Positions 20,118-33,220 of a DNA stretch of 64,000 nt are shown here, one piece after another (the first letter of the stretch is position 1; each line of letters begins with the position of its first letter). The stretch comes from Anisus vortex (Eukaryota; Mollusca; Gastropoda; Planorbidae), in assembly GCA_949126835.1 (NCBI GenBank), contig OX421492.1, positions 42,013,498 through 42,077,497 of the forward strand. The letters run 5' to 3'. The translations under genes were made by a program, and so were the position numbers. A model generated the notes under the pieces. That model saw only the letters and a list, made by a program, of their open reading frames with translations. It had not been told where the DNA came from and searched no databases.

Positions 20118-21150
20118 GAGCTCCTGCTTGGGTCCGGTCATGTCTGAAGTTCCGCGGGGTTCGGTGCTTGGGCCCACACTGTTCTTGATCTACATCAATG
20201 ACCTGGGAGACGGGATCCACGCCGGGGTTCGACTTTTTGCAGATGATACCATCCTGTATTCACACAGCGAGAGCCCGATTAATTTTGTATGTCTACAGGG
20301 CGACCTCAATAGGTTAGAGACCTGGGAATTGAAATGGCGAATCGCGTTCAACGTTGAAAAGTGCAACCTCCTCTCTATTTCAAGAAAGAGGACTAGGATC
20401 CCCACCAGCTATACCTTGCATGGTCTCACTCTTGAGAGGGTATCAGATGCCAAGTACCTTGGAGTGAATATCACAGGAAACCTCCAATAGGGCAACATGT
20501 TTAATCTATGGCTGCCAAAGCAAACAGAGCCTGCACCTTCGTCCATAGGAACCTCAAGGGATGCTCCACCCATAGTTATAAAAGTTTAGCTCCTCCCATC
20601 CTGGAGTAAGCAACGACGGTGTAAGATCCCCCTCAACAACATCTGATATCTAAGTTGGAGATGACCCAACGTCGTGCGGCACGTCGTATCTTACAGGACT
20701 ACGGCATTAAAACAAGCGACTCTGCTGTGGTGGCCAAACTCCAACTCGAGCCCCTACAACACCGCAGAGCGGTAAACAAGGTTACCACTATTTACAAAAT
20801 CGTGAACTGCCACGTGGAAATGTCCACGCAGCCAGGTCGCATCCAACATGTGTTTCGCTCAACCAGAAGTCATCAACTCAAACTAAATGTCCCACACGCA
20901 CTCACCGATGTCAACAAATTTTTTTTTTCCGTCAGCCATTAGGCTGTGCGACACCCTGGACCAGGCCTCCATCACTGTCCCTACAATTCCGGCTTTCTGA
21001 AGGGCTGGTCTAAAAACCTAAAGTGACACTCTGTCATATGTTTATTACTGTTGTTTGTTGTTTTTTTATTTTATGTGTAGTTAAATTGTGGATTCTTTCC
21101 TCGGTCCTAACGGGGTCTCCACAGTAATATGAAGAAGTAGAAGAAGAAAA
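20118..21150 (+). mobile_element. Jockey-like LINE RT fragment (copy A)
   Basis: The plus-strand frame 20,128-20,490 has PRGSVLGPTLFLIYINDL, then GVRLFADDTILYS (catalytic FADD box) and DAKYLGVNI. Frame 20,655-20,942 is the C-terminal region with TQRRAARRIL. It is frame-disrupted near 20,490-20,650 and 5'-truncated, so it is inactive. Copy B carries the same fragment cut at 49,036. Confidence 0.85.
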
Positions 21151-21445
21151 ATGGGATATACATTTCATGTGCAAATATAAAACATTAATCGTTTCATATA
21201 AATATTTAGATTTTTTATATTTATATATAGACTTTACTATTGCTAGCATATTAAAAACAACTTTAGCACTGAAATATAGGAATAGTTACATAATACATGT
21301 TCAGGTAAATTTGATTTAACTTTGAAAATAATTTCATCTGCAGTCAGTATGTATATTATGAAACGAAAATGTGCATAATTAAACGTTGCTTCAAATTGGG
21401 GGGGGGGGGGGGGGGGCTCTTGTTAATAGAGTGTAAAAGTAAAAG

Positions 21446-22345
21446 ATTTATGTATAAATATTGAGCATAAGGGATTTATGTACAAATATTGAGCATAAGG
21501 GATTTATGTATAAATATTGAGCATAAAGGATTTATGTACAAATATTGAGCATAAGGAATTTATTTATAAATATTGAACATAAAGGATTTAAGTATAAATA
21601 TTAAGCATAAAGGATTTATGTATAAATATTGAGCATAAGGCATTTATGTATAAATATTGATCATAAAGGATTTATGTATAAATATTGAGCATAAAGGATT
21701 TATGTATAAATATTGAGCATAAAGGATTTATGTATAAATATTGATTATAAGGGATTTATGTATAAATATTGAGCATAAAGGATTTATGTATAAATATTGA
21801 GCATAAAGGATTTATGTATAAATATTGATTATAAGGGATTTATGTATAAATATTGAGCATAAAGGATTTATGTATAAATATTGAGCATAAAGAATTTATG
21901 TATAAATATTGAGCATAAAGAATTTATGTATAAATATTGAGCATAAGGGATTTATGTATAAATATTGAGCATAAAGGATTTATGTATAAATATTGAGCAT
22001 AAAGGATTTATGTATAAATATTAAGCATAAGTGATTTATGTATAAATATTGATCATAAAGGATTTATGTATAAATATTGAGCATAAAGGATTTATGTATA
22101 AATATTGAGCATAAAGGATTTATGTATAAATATTGAGCATAAAGGATTTATGTATAAATATTGAGCATAAAGGATTTATGTATAAATATTGAGCATAAAG
22201 GATTTATGTATAAATATTGAGCATAAGGGATTTATGTATAAATATTGAGCATAAAGGATTTATGTATAAATATTGAGCATAAGGGATTTATGTATAAATA
22301 TTGAGCATAAGGGATTTATGTATAAATATTGAGCATAATGGCTTA
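21446..22345. repeat. Minisatellite, 28-bp unit, ~32 copies
   Basis: Units of the form GGATTTATGTATAAATATTG plus AGCATAAA, with few substitutions. A G-run precedes it at 21,400-21,417. No corresponding array exists in copy B. Confidence 0.95.
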
Positions 22346-22487
22346 CTATAAAATATCAAGACAAAATAATGTACACTTTCTTATTTCTTTAATTCTTAAT
22401 GAATTAAATTTGGTTAGAAGAATATATACACTGCACAGAAAAAAAAATCATTTAGGCCTACATCCAGTTCTAGGGCTATTGTATGTT

Positions 22488-22810
22488 CAGAAATCGCTCC
22501 AGTTTATTGTATAAAGATGGCTGGGCCAAGTTCTCAGCATGGATAAAAAATTTCTTACATCCACAGCTTTTAGGTGAGAATTTACTGGATTTACTAGAGA
22601 GACATTCGAGGATCGGTCTGCCAGCCATATGAAGAATTGAAACCCCAACCTACAGTGATGGACCAACGTCTCTCGAGATAGAAGGATGTTAGAAAATGGA
22701 AACTATCTTTTTTTTTGTCAATATCTAGTGATTGACACATTGTATAATTATCTATTTCTTATTAGATTCCCATTGCTGCAAGTCAAAATTTTCATGTTTG
22801 TTTTTTTTTA
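22488..22810. other. Right-most segment shared with copy B
   Basis: About 95 percent identical by eye to 50,728-51,050. No coding function was recognised. It marks the right limit of detectable duplication homology. Confidence 0.7.
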
Positions 22811-22939
22811 GTTGTTGTTTTTTAAGTATTTCTAAATTAAATTTTTTGTTGATTACAAAAGATAACAGTTGACCTAATCCTCTTCTTACAAATAAGTATG
22901 CACAATTAACCCTAACCTTAACCTTAGTAGTTATAATTA

Positions 22940-23092
22940 TAAGTAAAGTAAAGTCAAACAAAATTGAACATAGGGTTGGTGAAGCAACATTCACAGTAGT
23001 CACGGCATAATAGGGGATGTGTGGCCAGCACAATGCCCAGTCGCCTTTAATTTACCCCAGCTAATGTCAGGTACCCATCAGAGGTAGGTAAA
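22940..23092 (-). mobile_element. Truncated SINE
   Basis: Holds the tail half of the SINE family (GTAAAGTAAAG, GGCCAGCACAATGCCCAG, GTCAGGTACCCATCAGAG) but ends before the tRNA-like head. Confidence 0.75.
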
Positions 23093-23107
23093 CTTTTCTA
23101 TTGATTT

Positions 23108-23835
23108 TTTTTTTTTCTACTCATTTCATGTGACTCTTTTCTTATAACTCATTTCATGTGACTTATTTCATGTGACTAATTTCATGTGACTCTTTTCTTA
23201 TGACTCATTTCATGTGACTCATTTCATGTGACTCATTTCATGTGACTCTTTTCTTATAACTCATTTCATGTGACTCATTTCATGTGACTAATTTCATGTG
23301 ACTCTTTTCTTATGACTCATTTCATGTGACTCATTTCATGTGACTCATTTCATGTGACTCTTTTCTTATGACTCATTTCATGTGACTCATTTCATGTGAC
23401 AAATTTCATGTGACTCTTTTCTTATCACTCATTTCATGTGACTCATTTCATGTGACTCATTTCATGTGACTCTTTTCTTATAACTCATTTCATGTGACTC
23501 ATTTCATGTGACTAATTTCGTGTGACTATTTTCTTATGACTCATTTCATGTGACTCATTTCATGTGACTCATTTCACGTGACTCTTTTCTTATAACTCAT
23601 TTCATGTGACTCATTTCATGTGACTCTTTTCTTATGACTCATTTCATGTGACTCATTTCATGTGACTAATTTCATGTGACTCTTTTCTTATGACTCATTT
23701 CATGTTACTCATTTCATGTGACTAACTCCATGTGACTCTTTTCTTATGACTCATTTCATGTGACTCATTTCATGTGACTAATTTTATGTGACTCTTTTCT
23801 TATGACTCATTTCATGTGACTAATTTCATACTCTT
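23108..23835. repeat. Minisatellite, 14-bp unit with higher-order pattern
   Basis: Units of ATTTCATGTGACTC alternate with CTTTTCTTATGACTC variants, giving a higher-order period of about 56-70 bp. Confidence 0.93.
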
Positions 23836-24074
23836 GTTTAATATATTGCTATTATATTTCAGCTAGAGTGTATGTGTCAATGAGAAAAAACATATTGTAT
23901 TCTAGATAACAGTGACACCCAATACTAAAGATGTAATTATTAACATTATCATTTTTTAATGACATTCAGTTTTTATTATTAAACATTAAATATTTATTTC
24001 ACATTGTTTTTTATTTGGTCTTTTTTTTAGAAATGTTTAAATTTTTTACTTTATTGATTACAACAATGTAGAGT

Positions 24075-24525
24075 ACACAAACTATAGACAGGTAGTCAGG
24101 TAGAGCAAAGACATTAAATTACACAAACTATAGACAGGTAGTCAGGTAGAGCAAAAACATTAAATTACACAAACTATAGACAGGTAGTCAGGTAGAGCAA
24201 AGACATTAAATTACACAAACTATAGACAGGTAGTCAGGTAGAGCAAAAACATTAAATTACACAAACTATAGACAGGTAGTCAGGTAGAGCAAAAACATTA
24301 AATTACACAAACTATAGACAGGTAGTCAGGTAGAGCAAAAACATTAAATTACACAAACTATAGACAGGTAGTCAGGTAGAGCAAAAACATTAAATTACAC
24401 AAACTATAGACAGGTAGTCAGGTAGAGCAAAAACATTAAATTACACAAACTATAGACAGGTAGTCAGGTAGAGCAAAAACATTAAATTACACAAACTATA
24501 GACAGGTATACAGGTAAAGCAAAGA
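24075..24525. repeat. Minisatellite, 46-bp unit, ~10 copies
   Basis: Nearly identical units containing ACTATAGACAGGTAGTCAGG. They differ mainly at one A/G position and in the last unit. Confidence 0.95.
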
Positions 24526-24529
24526 CATT

Positions 24530-26040
24530 TTTACAAACTAATTCTAACTAATATTAGATTTGTACCATATTCTGCATCTTTTGTCTGGAACCCATTTTAC
24601 TTCATATTCATTACAAGTACAAAATAAATCAGATCTAACTAAAAGTAAACCACTAAATTTAATTCGATTTTAACAATAAAAATTATGAACAAATAGAAAA
24701 CATAGTATGTAAACCATTAAATGATTACTATATCAACTAATAAGATTTTTAAAAAAAATGCAATGAGACAAAATCAGTTTAAAATTTAAAATGCTAAGAC
24801 TGAATTATGTAAGCTTTCTTTCATTTAATGTGGCATTCAGGCATAGAAAAGGTTGCCTGAAGTAATAGGGAAAACCAACAATTTCACTTTAAGACTCTTA
24901 TCAAAATGCAAAACTAGGCTTAACTAATATTGATATGTATAATGATATTGTTACTTGTTCTGAAGTTGTTATTTTTTTTTAAGTCAATAAACCGGGTTTC
25001 TCTAATGTAAAAACTATTCTTTTATATTACATTCACATAAAAAAAATGGTAATGATTTCATCACCTCTTTATTAAATCATTCAAGCAATTTAAAAAAAAA
25101 AATGACATTATAAAGATATTTTTGGTCTTTTTTAGGACATGCTAAACATGATTAGCCTCCCTTGTTTTGTTTGAAATGTTGACCCGTTTATTTAGCTCAT
25201 AATATCAATGATTAAAGAAAAAAGAAATTCAGGGGACCTAATTTATGAATTTATAAATTACATCAGTAGTCTCTCTTACCCAGTTAGTTGTATTCCTTCA
25301 AGTTTGTAATCAGGGGACCTAATTTATAAAACTTTATTATTTCAACAGTAATCCCCCTTACCCCTTTAGTTTTTGTTCTAAAAGTTTGTTTGGGGCACAT
25401 TGTTGAGATTCACTCAATTAATTATTATTTGACCCAGTATTCCATATTTATGTTAAGTCATTGGTGCATTATAAAAGCTGTTTTATACTTATACAATAAT
25501 TAATTAATTTTGTTGCGACGTGTTTTAGTTTTTGTATTTTTAAAAAATAGTTTATGAACATAAACATTTTAAAGTAATTTACTGGAAAGTGAATGATGTT
25601 AGTTTAAATTACAAAACGAAGCGACTGAAAACACAACCACATAATATTAATAATATGTAAACAACTATGGTTATAGTCTTAAGAAATAAATAATTTTTTG
25701 CTAAGAAACATTAAGCGTTATTTTTCTAAGGCATCATCCTCTTTTATTACTATTAATTGTATTCTTTTTAAAAAGGTTCTGTTTCACCATAAGCTTTTAA
25801 CACATGAATAGCTTTAGAGTTTAGAGTGAAGTTCTTGTATGAGGCCGCAGCGGCAAGCCGTTTACAATCCGAATTGTCAATACTTAAAAGGAACAGTTAC
25901 ATGCAAAAGGTCTTCATTAAACAGTCAATACAAATTATTGCTGACATATCACATTTCTTTATAAACAATTTTCAAGAAAAGCTGTGACAAAACTAAATTC
26001 TTGTATTATTATGACGTAGTCAAAAATCAAAGGGAAAAAA
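24530..26040. other. AT-rich spacer with no recognised feature
   Basis: Between the two duplication copies. No open frame of note, no transposon ends and no tandem array were seen. A small imperfect repeat (CAGGGGACCTAATTTAT) occurs at about 25,231 and 25,312. Confidence 0.5.
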
Positions 26041-26119
26041 AACAGGCAAAAAGGAATCAAGCTTACTCTGTTTTCTATGGAGTCAAAAAATTGCATCCCA
26101 AGTATTTCCTATTAGGACC

Positions 26120-26620
26120 AAAGTTATCGACTTAAAACTTCTGGACCCAAAAAAAACAACACCTCTGTACCCAAGGGCCTAAAAGACTGGCGAAGGGTGT
26201 AAACCGCCGATACGATCACCTTAAGATTACACCGGCGGGCGAACGCATGGGGAAAAGGTCCCTTTGCGGGTCCGAGGCCCATGGAACTGCCGGGTGTAAG
26301 CAATGGACGCAGCAATCCCGTCTCACGAACTACCCGCGTGTCTACCCTATGGTATAGGATTTGTGCTACTGGGTGACATTGCAGGTATACGGGAGGGCCA
26401 CCACGATAATGATCATAGGGGAATTCGCATTTGAATTATAAGTCGGACTGAGGAAACCGTATCCTATTACATGGCACGCCTCGCCTTCTGCTTTCCGTGG
26501 GGTGGCTGGAGCCCGGACATAACCATGGTGATCCCCCCCCTCCTGGTTCATCCCTACCAAAGTTAAGCCCTGGACTATAGAGCCTTAGACGCGTCCGGTT
26601 TTCTAGAGGCTTACAAATTC
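26120..26620 (-). mobile_element. GC-rich interspersed repeat (reverse orientation)
   Basis: Shares blocks with 13,290-13,470, 37,960-38,160 and 56,764-56,970, for example GCAGGTATACGGGAGGGCC inverted relative to 56,915-56,935. It is much more GC-rich than its surroundings. Its class is unknown. Confidence 0.55.
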
Positions 26621-27044
26621 GGACCAAAAAAAAAAAACTATGTTGGATCATATTTAAATTGACCCCTTTATAATCTATAAAGGATCTAACAGTCTCTCAA
26701 ACTTATACTCGTGAATATTTAAATATCTTTCACTTTCCCTAAGGCCGACAACTGAGTTTCCACTATTAAGAATATTTTGAAGTGGTGCTGTTTCTTTTAA
26801 AACGTTTTTAAAAAAAATAGAAATTTGGAGATACATTACGCAATGTGGATGTCAGATGTTGACACTGGTAGCGGTGTCCAAGAAGCTTTCTTGCAGTTGT
26901 CTTGAATCAATGGCGCTTTCTACAATTTAGGAACATAATCCCTAGGCACAGAAGAAATCCGGAAATCAAGAAAAAATATGATATTGACCTGTCACTTAAC
27001 ATCAAAATTTGACATTTTCTACATATTTCTCACTTTTGCCAATT

Positions 27045-27860
27045 TTGGTCGTAACATAGGCTTATACATTCATTGGTCGTAACATAGGCTTATATATTCA
27101 TTGGTCGTAACATAGGCTTATACATTCATTGGTCGTAACATAGGCTTATATATTCATTGGTCGTAACATAGGCTTATACATTCATTGGTCGTAACATAGG
27201 CTTATATATTCATTGGTCGTAACATAGGCTTATACATTCATTGGTCGTAACATAGGCTTATACATTCATTGGTCGTAACATAGGCTTATACATTTATTGG
27301 TCGTAACATAGGTTTATACATTCATTGGTCGTAACATAGGCTTATACATTCATTGGTCGTAACATAGGCTTATACATTCATTGGTCGTAACATAGGCTTA
27401 TACATTCATTGGTCGTAACATAGGCTTATACATTCATTGGTCGTAACATAGGCTTATACATTCATTGGTCGTAACATAGGTTTATACATTCATTGGTCGT
27501 AACATAGGTTTATACATTCATTGGTCGTAACATAGGCTTATACATTCATTGGTCGTAACATAGGCTTATATATTCATTGGTCGTAACATAGGCTTATACA
27601 TTCATTGGTCGTAACATAGGCTTATACATTCATTGGTCGTAACATAGGCTTATACATTCATTGGTCGTAACATAGGTTTATACATTCATTGGTCGTAACA
27701 TAGGTTTATACATTCATTGGTCGTAACATAGGCTTATACATTCATTGGTCGTAACATTGGCTTATTTATTCATTGGTCGTAACATAGGCTTATACATTCA
27801 TTGGTCGTATCATAGGCTTATACATTCATTGGTCGTAACATAGGCTTATACATTCATTAA
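27045..27860. repeat. Minisatellite, 28-bp unit, ~29 copies
   Basis: Units of CATTGGTCGTAACATAGG plus CTTATACATT, with C/T variation in GGCTTATA versus GGTTTATA. Confidence 0.95.
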
Positions 27861-27944
27861 GAAGCGTGAAAATTAGAGATTACGGTAATGGGGACAAAGT
27901 GAGACTGAGAGAAGAAAGATGGAGATATGAAGGAAGATATGTGG

Positions 27945-28300
27945 GCCAAACTATATTGTGTGGGCAAGTCTGTATTGTGTGGGCCAAAACCGTATTGTGT
28001 GGGCCAAGTTTGTATTGTGTGGGCCAAGTCTGTATTGTGTGGGCCAAAACTGTACTGTGTGGGCTAAGTTTGTATTGTGCGGGCCAAGTCTGTAATGTGT
28101 GGGCCAAGTTTGTAATGTGTGGACCAAGTCTGTATTGTGTGGGCCAAGTCTTTAGGCTATTGTGTGGGCCAAGTCTGTGTTGCGTGAACAAAGACTGTAT
28201 GGTGTGGGCCAAGTCTGTATTGTGTGGGCCAAGTCTGCATTGTGTGGGCTAAGTCTGTAGGCTATTGTGTGGGCCAAGTCTGTGTTGCGTGGGCCAAGAG
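27945..28300. repeat. Minisatellite, ~20-bp unit (copy B left end)
   Basis: Core GGGCCAAGTCTGTATTGTGT, same family as 1-315. Its position at the start of copy B, as at the start of copy A, suggests it lies at the duplication breakpoint. Confidence 0.93.
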
Positions 28301-28329
28301 TGAATTGTTTACTTTTAAGTTGCCATAAA

Positions 28330-28800
28330 ATACCACTTCAGACAATGATGTGTTTGTGCCCAAAGGCGGCTATATGAAGGGAAGCAAAACACCATTATTT
28401 AAAGCTAACCTCGTCACTGCAAAGCCAGATATTCAAAAACTCAGATGTTTGCACAATCGAAGACATTTCTCTCCACCAAACATAATGCTCCCCCTCCCTC
28501 CTTTTCTCTTTGAACCCCTCCCCCTCCCTCCCAGCAGCTTTAAATCCCCCAGAAATGTCGGCTTTATCGAAGAAATGATGACATGGGGGTGAGGGAAGAG
28601 TTGAACGGGGATGGATGGGGGGATGCCGAGACGTCAGGGGAAGGTATTGTTCCGCTTAGATTGAAACCATAAACTGCCAACATCTCTCGGGGATCGACTC
28701 CATTCAGCGCGGCAGAACAGTTTTGTTTCACCTCACGGACGAAATGAATTTGTCCTCCTGTGAAGTCTTTTATTTTCATTGCTCATCAGCACAGTGTTAA
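28330..28800. other. GC-richer unassigned block
   Basis: Contains pyrimidine-rich CCCTCCC runs and a 71-codon minus-strand frame (28,564-28,779). No homology was recognised and splice sites were not convincing. It could be an old transposon fragment or an orphan exon. Confidence 0.3.
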
Positions 28801-29690
28801 AAATGTTAAAAAAAAAAGAATAGAAATAAAAGAAATAAAATTTGTTTGAAAGTCTCAGACATTAAGCTGAAGGGTAGGACTAGTTGAGAAGAAATCATAG
28901 ACCCGCTCTACTGACAACAAGGACGCACAAACACGAACTTAATGGAGGCATAAACTCTGAAAAAAATGATATCCCGCAAAAAAATAAAAATAATTAGATG
29001 CTAGAATAAATAATGTCAGGTTTACTGTAAATATTCTCAAAGAATTTCGTTTCAGTTGCTCTCAATTAATTTTTTTTTTTTATTACCATGGTGTGTGGGC
29101 AAAGACAATTCTTAGGCATAGGCAGATTAATTTTAATATTTGACCGAAGACTATAATAAGATGGCCGCTTGCTCTATTTTTAGAGCTTACATGTTCTTTT
29201 TTTTCCTTGCGCATCCAACAGCGCTGTTTTAAATTACTTCTACGCTCCTACGATTGCACAAAGGTTTCCTCTGTATACAGATTTTATATGTAATTTTTCA
29301 TTGAGAAAATCATAGCGATTAAATAAAACGGATGTATACAGTACAAAAGGGAATCGGGAATTCCGAAAGAAGTCATTCGTATCATCAAATAGCAAAAATA
29401 TTATAAAAAGCGTTCCATCTTTTTATAGTCTTTGATTTGAGTTAGACAAATATTGCTACAACCTAGTAGGCCTAAATAATATGAAACTTTTTTTATATGA
29501 TTCAATTTTTAGTTTTTTAAAAAGTTGTTTTGTATGAAAAATAAAGTCACTTGTAACTAATGAAGGCTTAGATGGATGGACAGATTGTGATTGATTGATA
29601 GCCTATTAATTAAATAAATATTCGCAAAATCAAATTTAAATTTCTTGCCTTCTCGATTTTTCACATAATGGTGAACAAGGTTCACTTACA
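28800..29690. other. AT-rich DNA with a MITE-related segment
   Basis: The part at 29,140-29,335 is an inverted relative of 55,140-55,325 (shared CCGCTTGCTCTATTTTTAG). The rest shows no feature. Confidence 0.5.
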
Positions 29691-32116
29691 ACCCTGTAAT
29701 TCTTTGTTCCAATCAAAGCCTTCATCTTCACGCTAGATTTGAATTAAACTCATTCTATAAACTCGTCTTTATTTTTGTTTATCTGTTTTCAATAGGTCAC
29801 CTACACATATAGGATATTGGATATTGTTACTATAGCTAAAGACAACTTTAACAGATTTGGTCGATATGACCTTGGGCTCAAATATAGCGCTGCAAAAATT
29901 TGAAGTTGTCCTTTAAGGTTTGTCAGTTTATTTGCTCGGATCCATCCATACGCTTACCGATTACAAATCTATGTATCTGTATGCTTGTAAATCTGCCTGT
30001 CTAATTCGAGTACCTAATCTGATTGTGTAGCTACGTACTCTGTTAACTTAATAATCTGTGTACATTATTTGTATAAATCAATCAAATCCGTCTACCTATC
30101 ATTCTATTTAAAATGACTCTATCTATTATCTTGTGTAAGTATTTTTTTGTGTACACTCTAGAGTTGGTTTTTGTGGTGGAAATCTTGAGGTCATCCCTTG
30201 CTCTCACGTTGGTCATCTTTATCGACCATCATTTCCTTACAGCTGGGGAGCGGAGAAAGATACATTAATACGAAACTGTTTACGAAACCATACCAAAAGT
30301 TATAAATTTACTTTCGGTCTAAACCGAAAGTGTAACTAAACCTTTGTCAGAAACCTAAAGAAAAACCGAAATAGCGAAACAAAAGAAAAAAAAAACTGCA
30401 CGTTTTTGTGTAGGTCTAATATTAACTAGTTTATAGGTACTCTACTTAGGTAAACCATTCTTTGGGGTGATTAAATAATCTCCATTGATGCTGAACACTT
30501 CTAACAGACCAACAGACCGATAGACGTAGGGTTGCCAGATACTTGGACTTCAAAAGGAGGACATTTCAATTTCAATTTTCCGTAATCAGTTCAGTTCTAT
30601 AGACTATATTAGTAAAATTGACCTAGCATTTTATTTAATGTACTCAATTTATAACTTTCGGTATGGTCTCGTTTTTGGTCGTAACCCAAAATTTGGTTTC
30701 GGTCGGCCTCTGCGTATCAAACAGGGTTTTAACAAAATTTCTTCCAGATAAAAAAAAAAAAATCTAAATCGTGGGACACCATATTTGAATGATTAACTTA
30801 CGAATTCCGGTTTTCGTTTACACAGATTAATTCGCAACAGTTTAAGTAAATAAAATTATCAATAAGCTGAATGATAGATGCAGCATTAACGGTGCAGTCT
30901 GAATTTTGAAAGTTAAAATAGACATTCTGCTAATGACCAAAAGTCAATTTCAGTTGGCATTATCCCAATATAGGCCCTATTGCAAAAAAGACTTGTTACT
31001 GGCATGTATTGAGCCCTAAACGTGGGAGAGCCTTGCTGAGGAACGCACCTCCTGGCGGTCCAAGGTATGCGAGGGCACTCAAGCTGCAGACGCCACCCTA
31101 ACAGAAAGAAGTAAAGAGAAACGAGCCAAGAGAAAGGCGAGGGGCGGAGAAGAAGGAGACTGCGCCATCGTCCCTTGAGGATGGAAGGATGCCATATATA
31201 TCCCAATATAGTTGTCTTTCATTTTCATTGGAAACTCAACTCTTGCGTGTGTGTAACTTTGGGATTTTGATTTGTTGAGATGGCAGGTTAATGATTTATT
31301 TAGTACAAAAATTCAGTCACCTTATAGTCAGAAGGAATTAAATACTTCATATTTCTCAATGTTTTCGATGCTGGCGTCCGTTTTATCATTATAAATTTTG
31401 TTTTTTTAAAGCTTTAATACGTTTTATTATATTTATCCATGTTATTATAGCCGTATAGGCCAACATGTTTTTATGGCGCATATTATTTTATGTGTATTAT
31501 AGTCTAAATACATGTAATTACAGCCTTTATTTACGCTATTATATTCAACATTCATTTTATTATTGCCTAAATTCGTGTTATTATAGCCTGTATAATATGT
31601 ATGTGTTATAGTAACATATGTGTATTTTATAGCCTATGTGAATAGTCTTTAGAATTATTTTAATCAGTTCGCCAAGTTGTTGAAACAATTCTTTTTTTAC
31701 TCTACATTTTAACATCATGCAGGAAGTAGGAACCAATCAATGCATGACTCTCTTGACCAAAAACTGGACAGTGATAATGACTCAGTGGAAATGGCCAAGA
31801 AAATCTGTTCATATGCCTACACATTAATTCAATGTTATTTTAGTATATATTATGAATATATTATATTGAGCTTCCATCACGTTTGTTTACACTTGTAATA
31901 ATAATTTTAAAGAAATATTCAATTTTCTAACAAATGTTTAATTAAGCAACTGTCATTACCACCTAAACATGTAAACTACCTAATTGTATAAAAAAATAAT
32001 TTTTTATAACATCATATTTACCGTAGTGTTTGTCAAATGAAAGTCCAACAACCCCTATACAATTAAAGGGAGATAAACTGTTGTGATACTTTTTAAATAA
32101 CAAAAAATGATTGGGA

Positions 32117-32600
32117 ACAAGAAAACCATAAAAACGAAGTTTTTATTTTGCTCCCATTATTTGCAAACTAAGTTTACCATCATGTAATTAAATAATTAAT
32201 TGACTACTGCAAATAAAACGTACAGAAAAAATATCTGTGTCGCAAATCTCAAAAATATCTCCTTACTCCGTATGAATTGTTCTAAAAATAATCTTAGCGC
32301 ATAATTTAATTTTTTAGCTTTGCGCCGAAAAAGTATAAAAAGTTGCACAGGCATTTTTAACGCGAAATCAAAATATTTCTTATAATTTCCTTTTAGGAAA
32401 TGAATATTGTCATAAGTGTAGTATTATTAAGTCGTTTTAACTGAAAATTTGATAGGATGTATTGTTAGTCGGGGCAAGTCTGCTGTCCAAATTTCAGCTC
32501 GATTGGACCACGGAAAGTGGTCGAAAAATTGAAGCCAATTTTTGCACCATTGCAGACAGACAGACAGAAATTGCAACTTAAAATAAAGAAAGTAAAAAGA
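32117..32600. mobile_element. ~0.5-kb interspersed repeat, copy-B-specific
   Basis: Relative of 1,735-2,243. The orthologous place in copy A (about 6,030) is empty, so it inserted after the duplication. It contains CTCCCATTATTTGCAA near the left and an ACAGACAGACAG run near the right. Confidence 0.6.
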
Positions 32601-33214
32601 AGGAAAGAGAGAAAGAAATCAAGAATAATTAAGTAAACATCTGAACTTGAAAAAAAGAAATTGGGATTGAATTTGAGACATGAAAGTGAAAGATCGCATT
32701 TCTTTGAAAAACAAACAATATTAAAATTAAAGGGAAAATAAAGTACATAAATTAAATGAGTCTTGTTAATTTACTTCCATTAAATATTTGTCATGTAGAC
32801 TGATGACTTTAAGTGATTTGCTTAACTTGAAAAGTACAATACTTTAATATGGCTAGAGTATATAATATATTAAAATGACTGTCCTATTGATGTTCAACTA
32901 AAAAGTGTAAGCCAGTGGTGGATAGCATGAGCTATATTAGTACATTAGGATGTATTTAACCTATCTTCAGTAAACACAGGGTAATATATACAATAATTTA
33001 TACAACAGATAGAACTAATCATGTACACTTCACAATGATAATACAGGCTTGTTCAATTTAAAAAGGGCAGAGCAAAACAAAAAGACTTTCACAAGGACAA
33101 AACTTTTCAAAGAACAGAACATACAAAAACAGTTTTAAAGAATTTCTTAACAAAAAATGAAAACAATTAGAATGAAAAAAAAAAAAAAAAGAGTCTTTGA
33201 TTTTGATCACAATA

Positions 33215-33220
33215 TTTATT
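33215..33220 (-). terminator. Candidate polyadenylation signal, PSME3 copy B
   Basis: AATAAA on the minus strand, about 600 nt past the stop, in the same context as in copy A. Confidence 0.35.

Larger units (their letters stand above)
1..22810. repeat. Segmental duplication, copy A
   Basis: This block is collinear with 27,940-51,050 in the same orientation. Matching landmarks are the 20-bp minisatellite at the left edge, the block at 320-498, all ten PSME3-like exons with their introns, the APE-type LINE upstream of exon 2, the RT fragment upstream of exon 1, and a 320-bp segment at 22,490-22,810. The offset varies between about 26.7 and 29.4 kb because each copy gained different insertions. 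The left boundary lies at or beyond the window edge. Confidence 0.9.

Noticed and set aside
19984..20220. Minus-strand frames upstream of PSME3 exon 1 as an extra N-terminal exon
   Set aside because: They overlap the LINE fragment in antisense, show no homology, and the exon 1 ATG already gives the expected protein length.
20128..20490. Host gene encoding a 120-residue protein
   Set aside because: It is a reverse-transcriptase fragment with the FADD box and is a truncated LINE present in both duplicates.
27866..28252. 128-codon Cys/Gly/Trp-rich frame
   Set aside because: Mostly the 20-bp minisatellite translated, with an equally open frame on the opposite strand.
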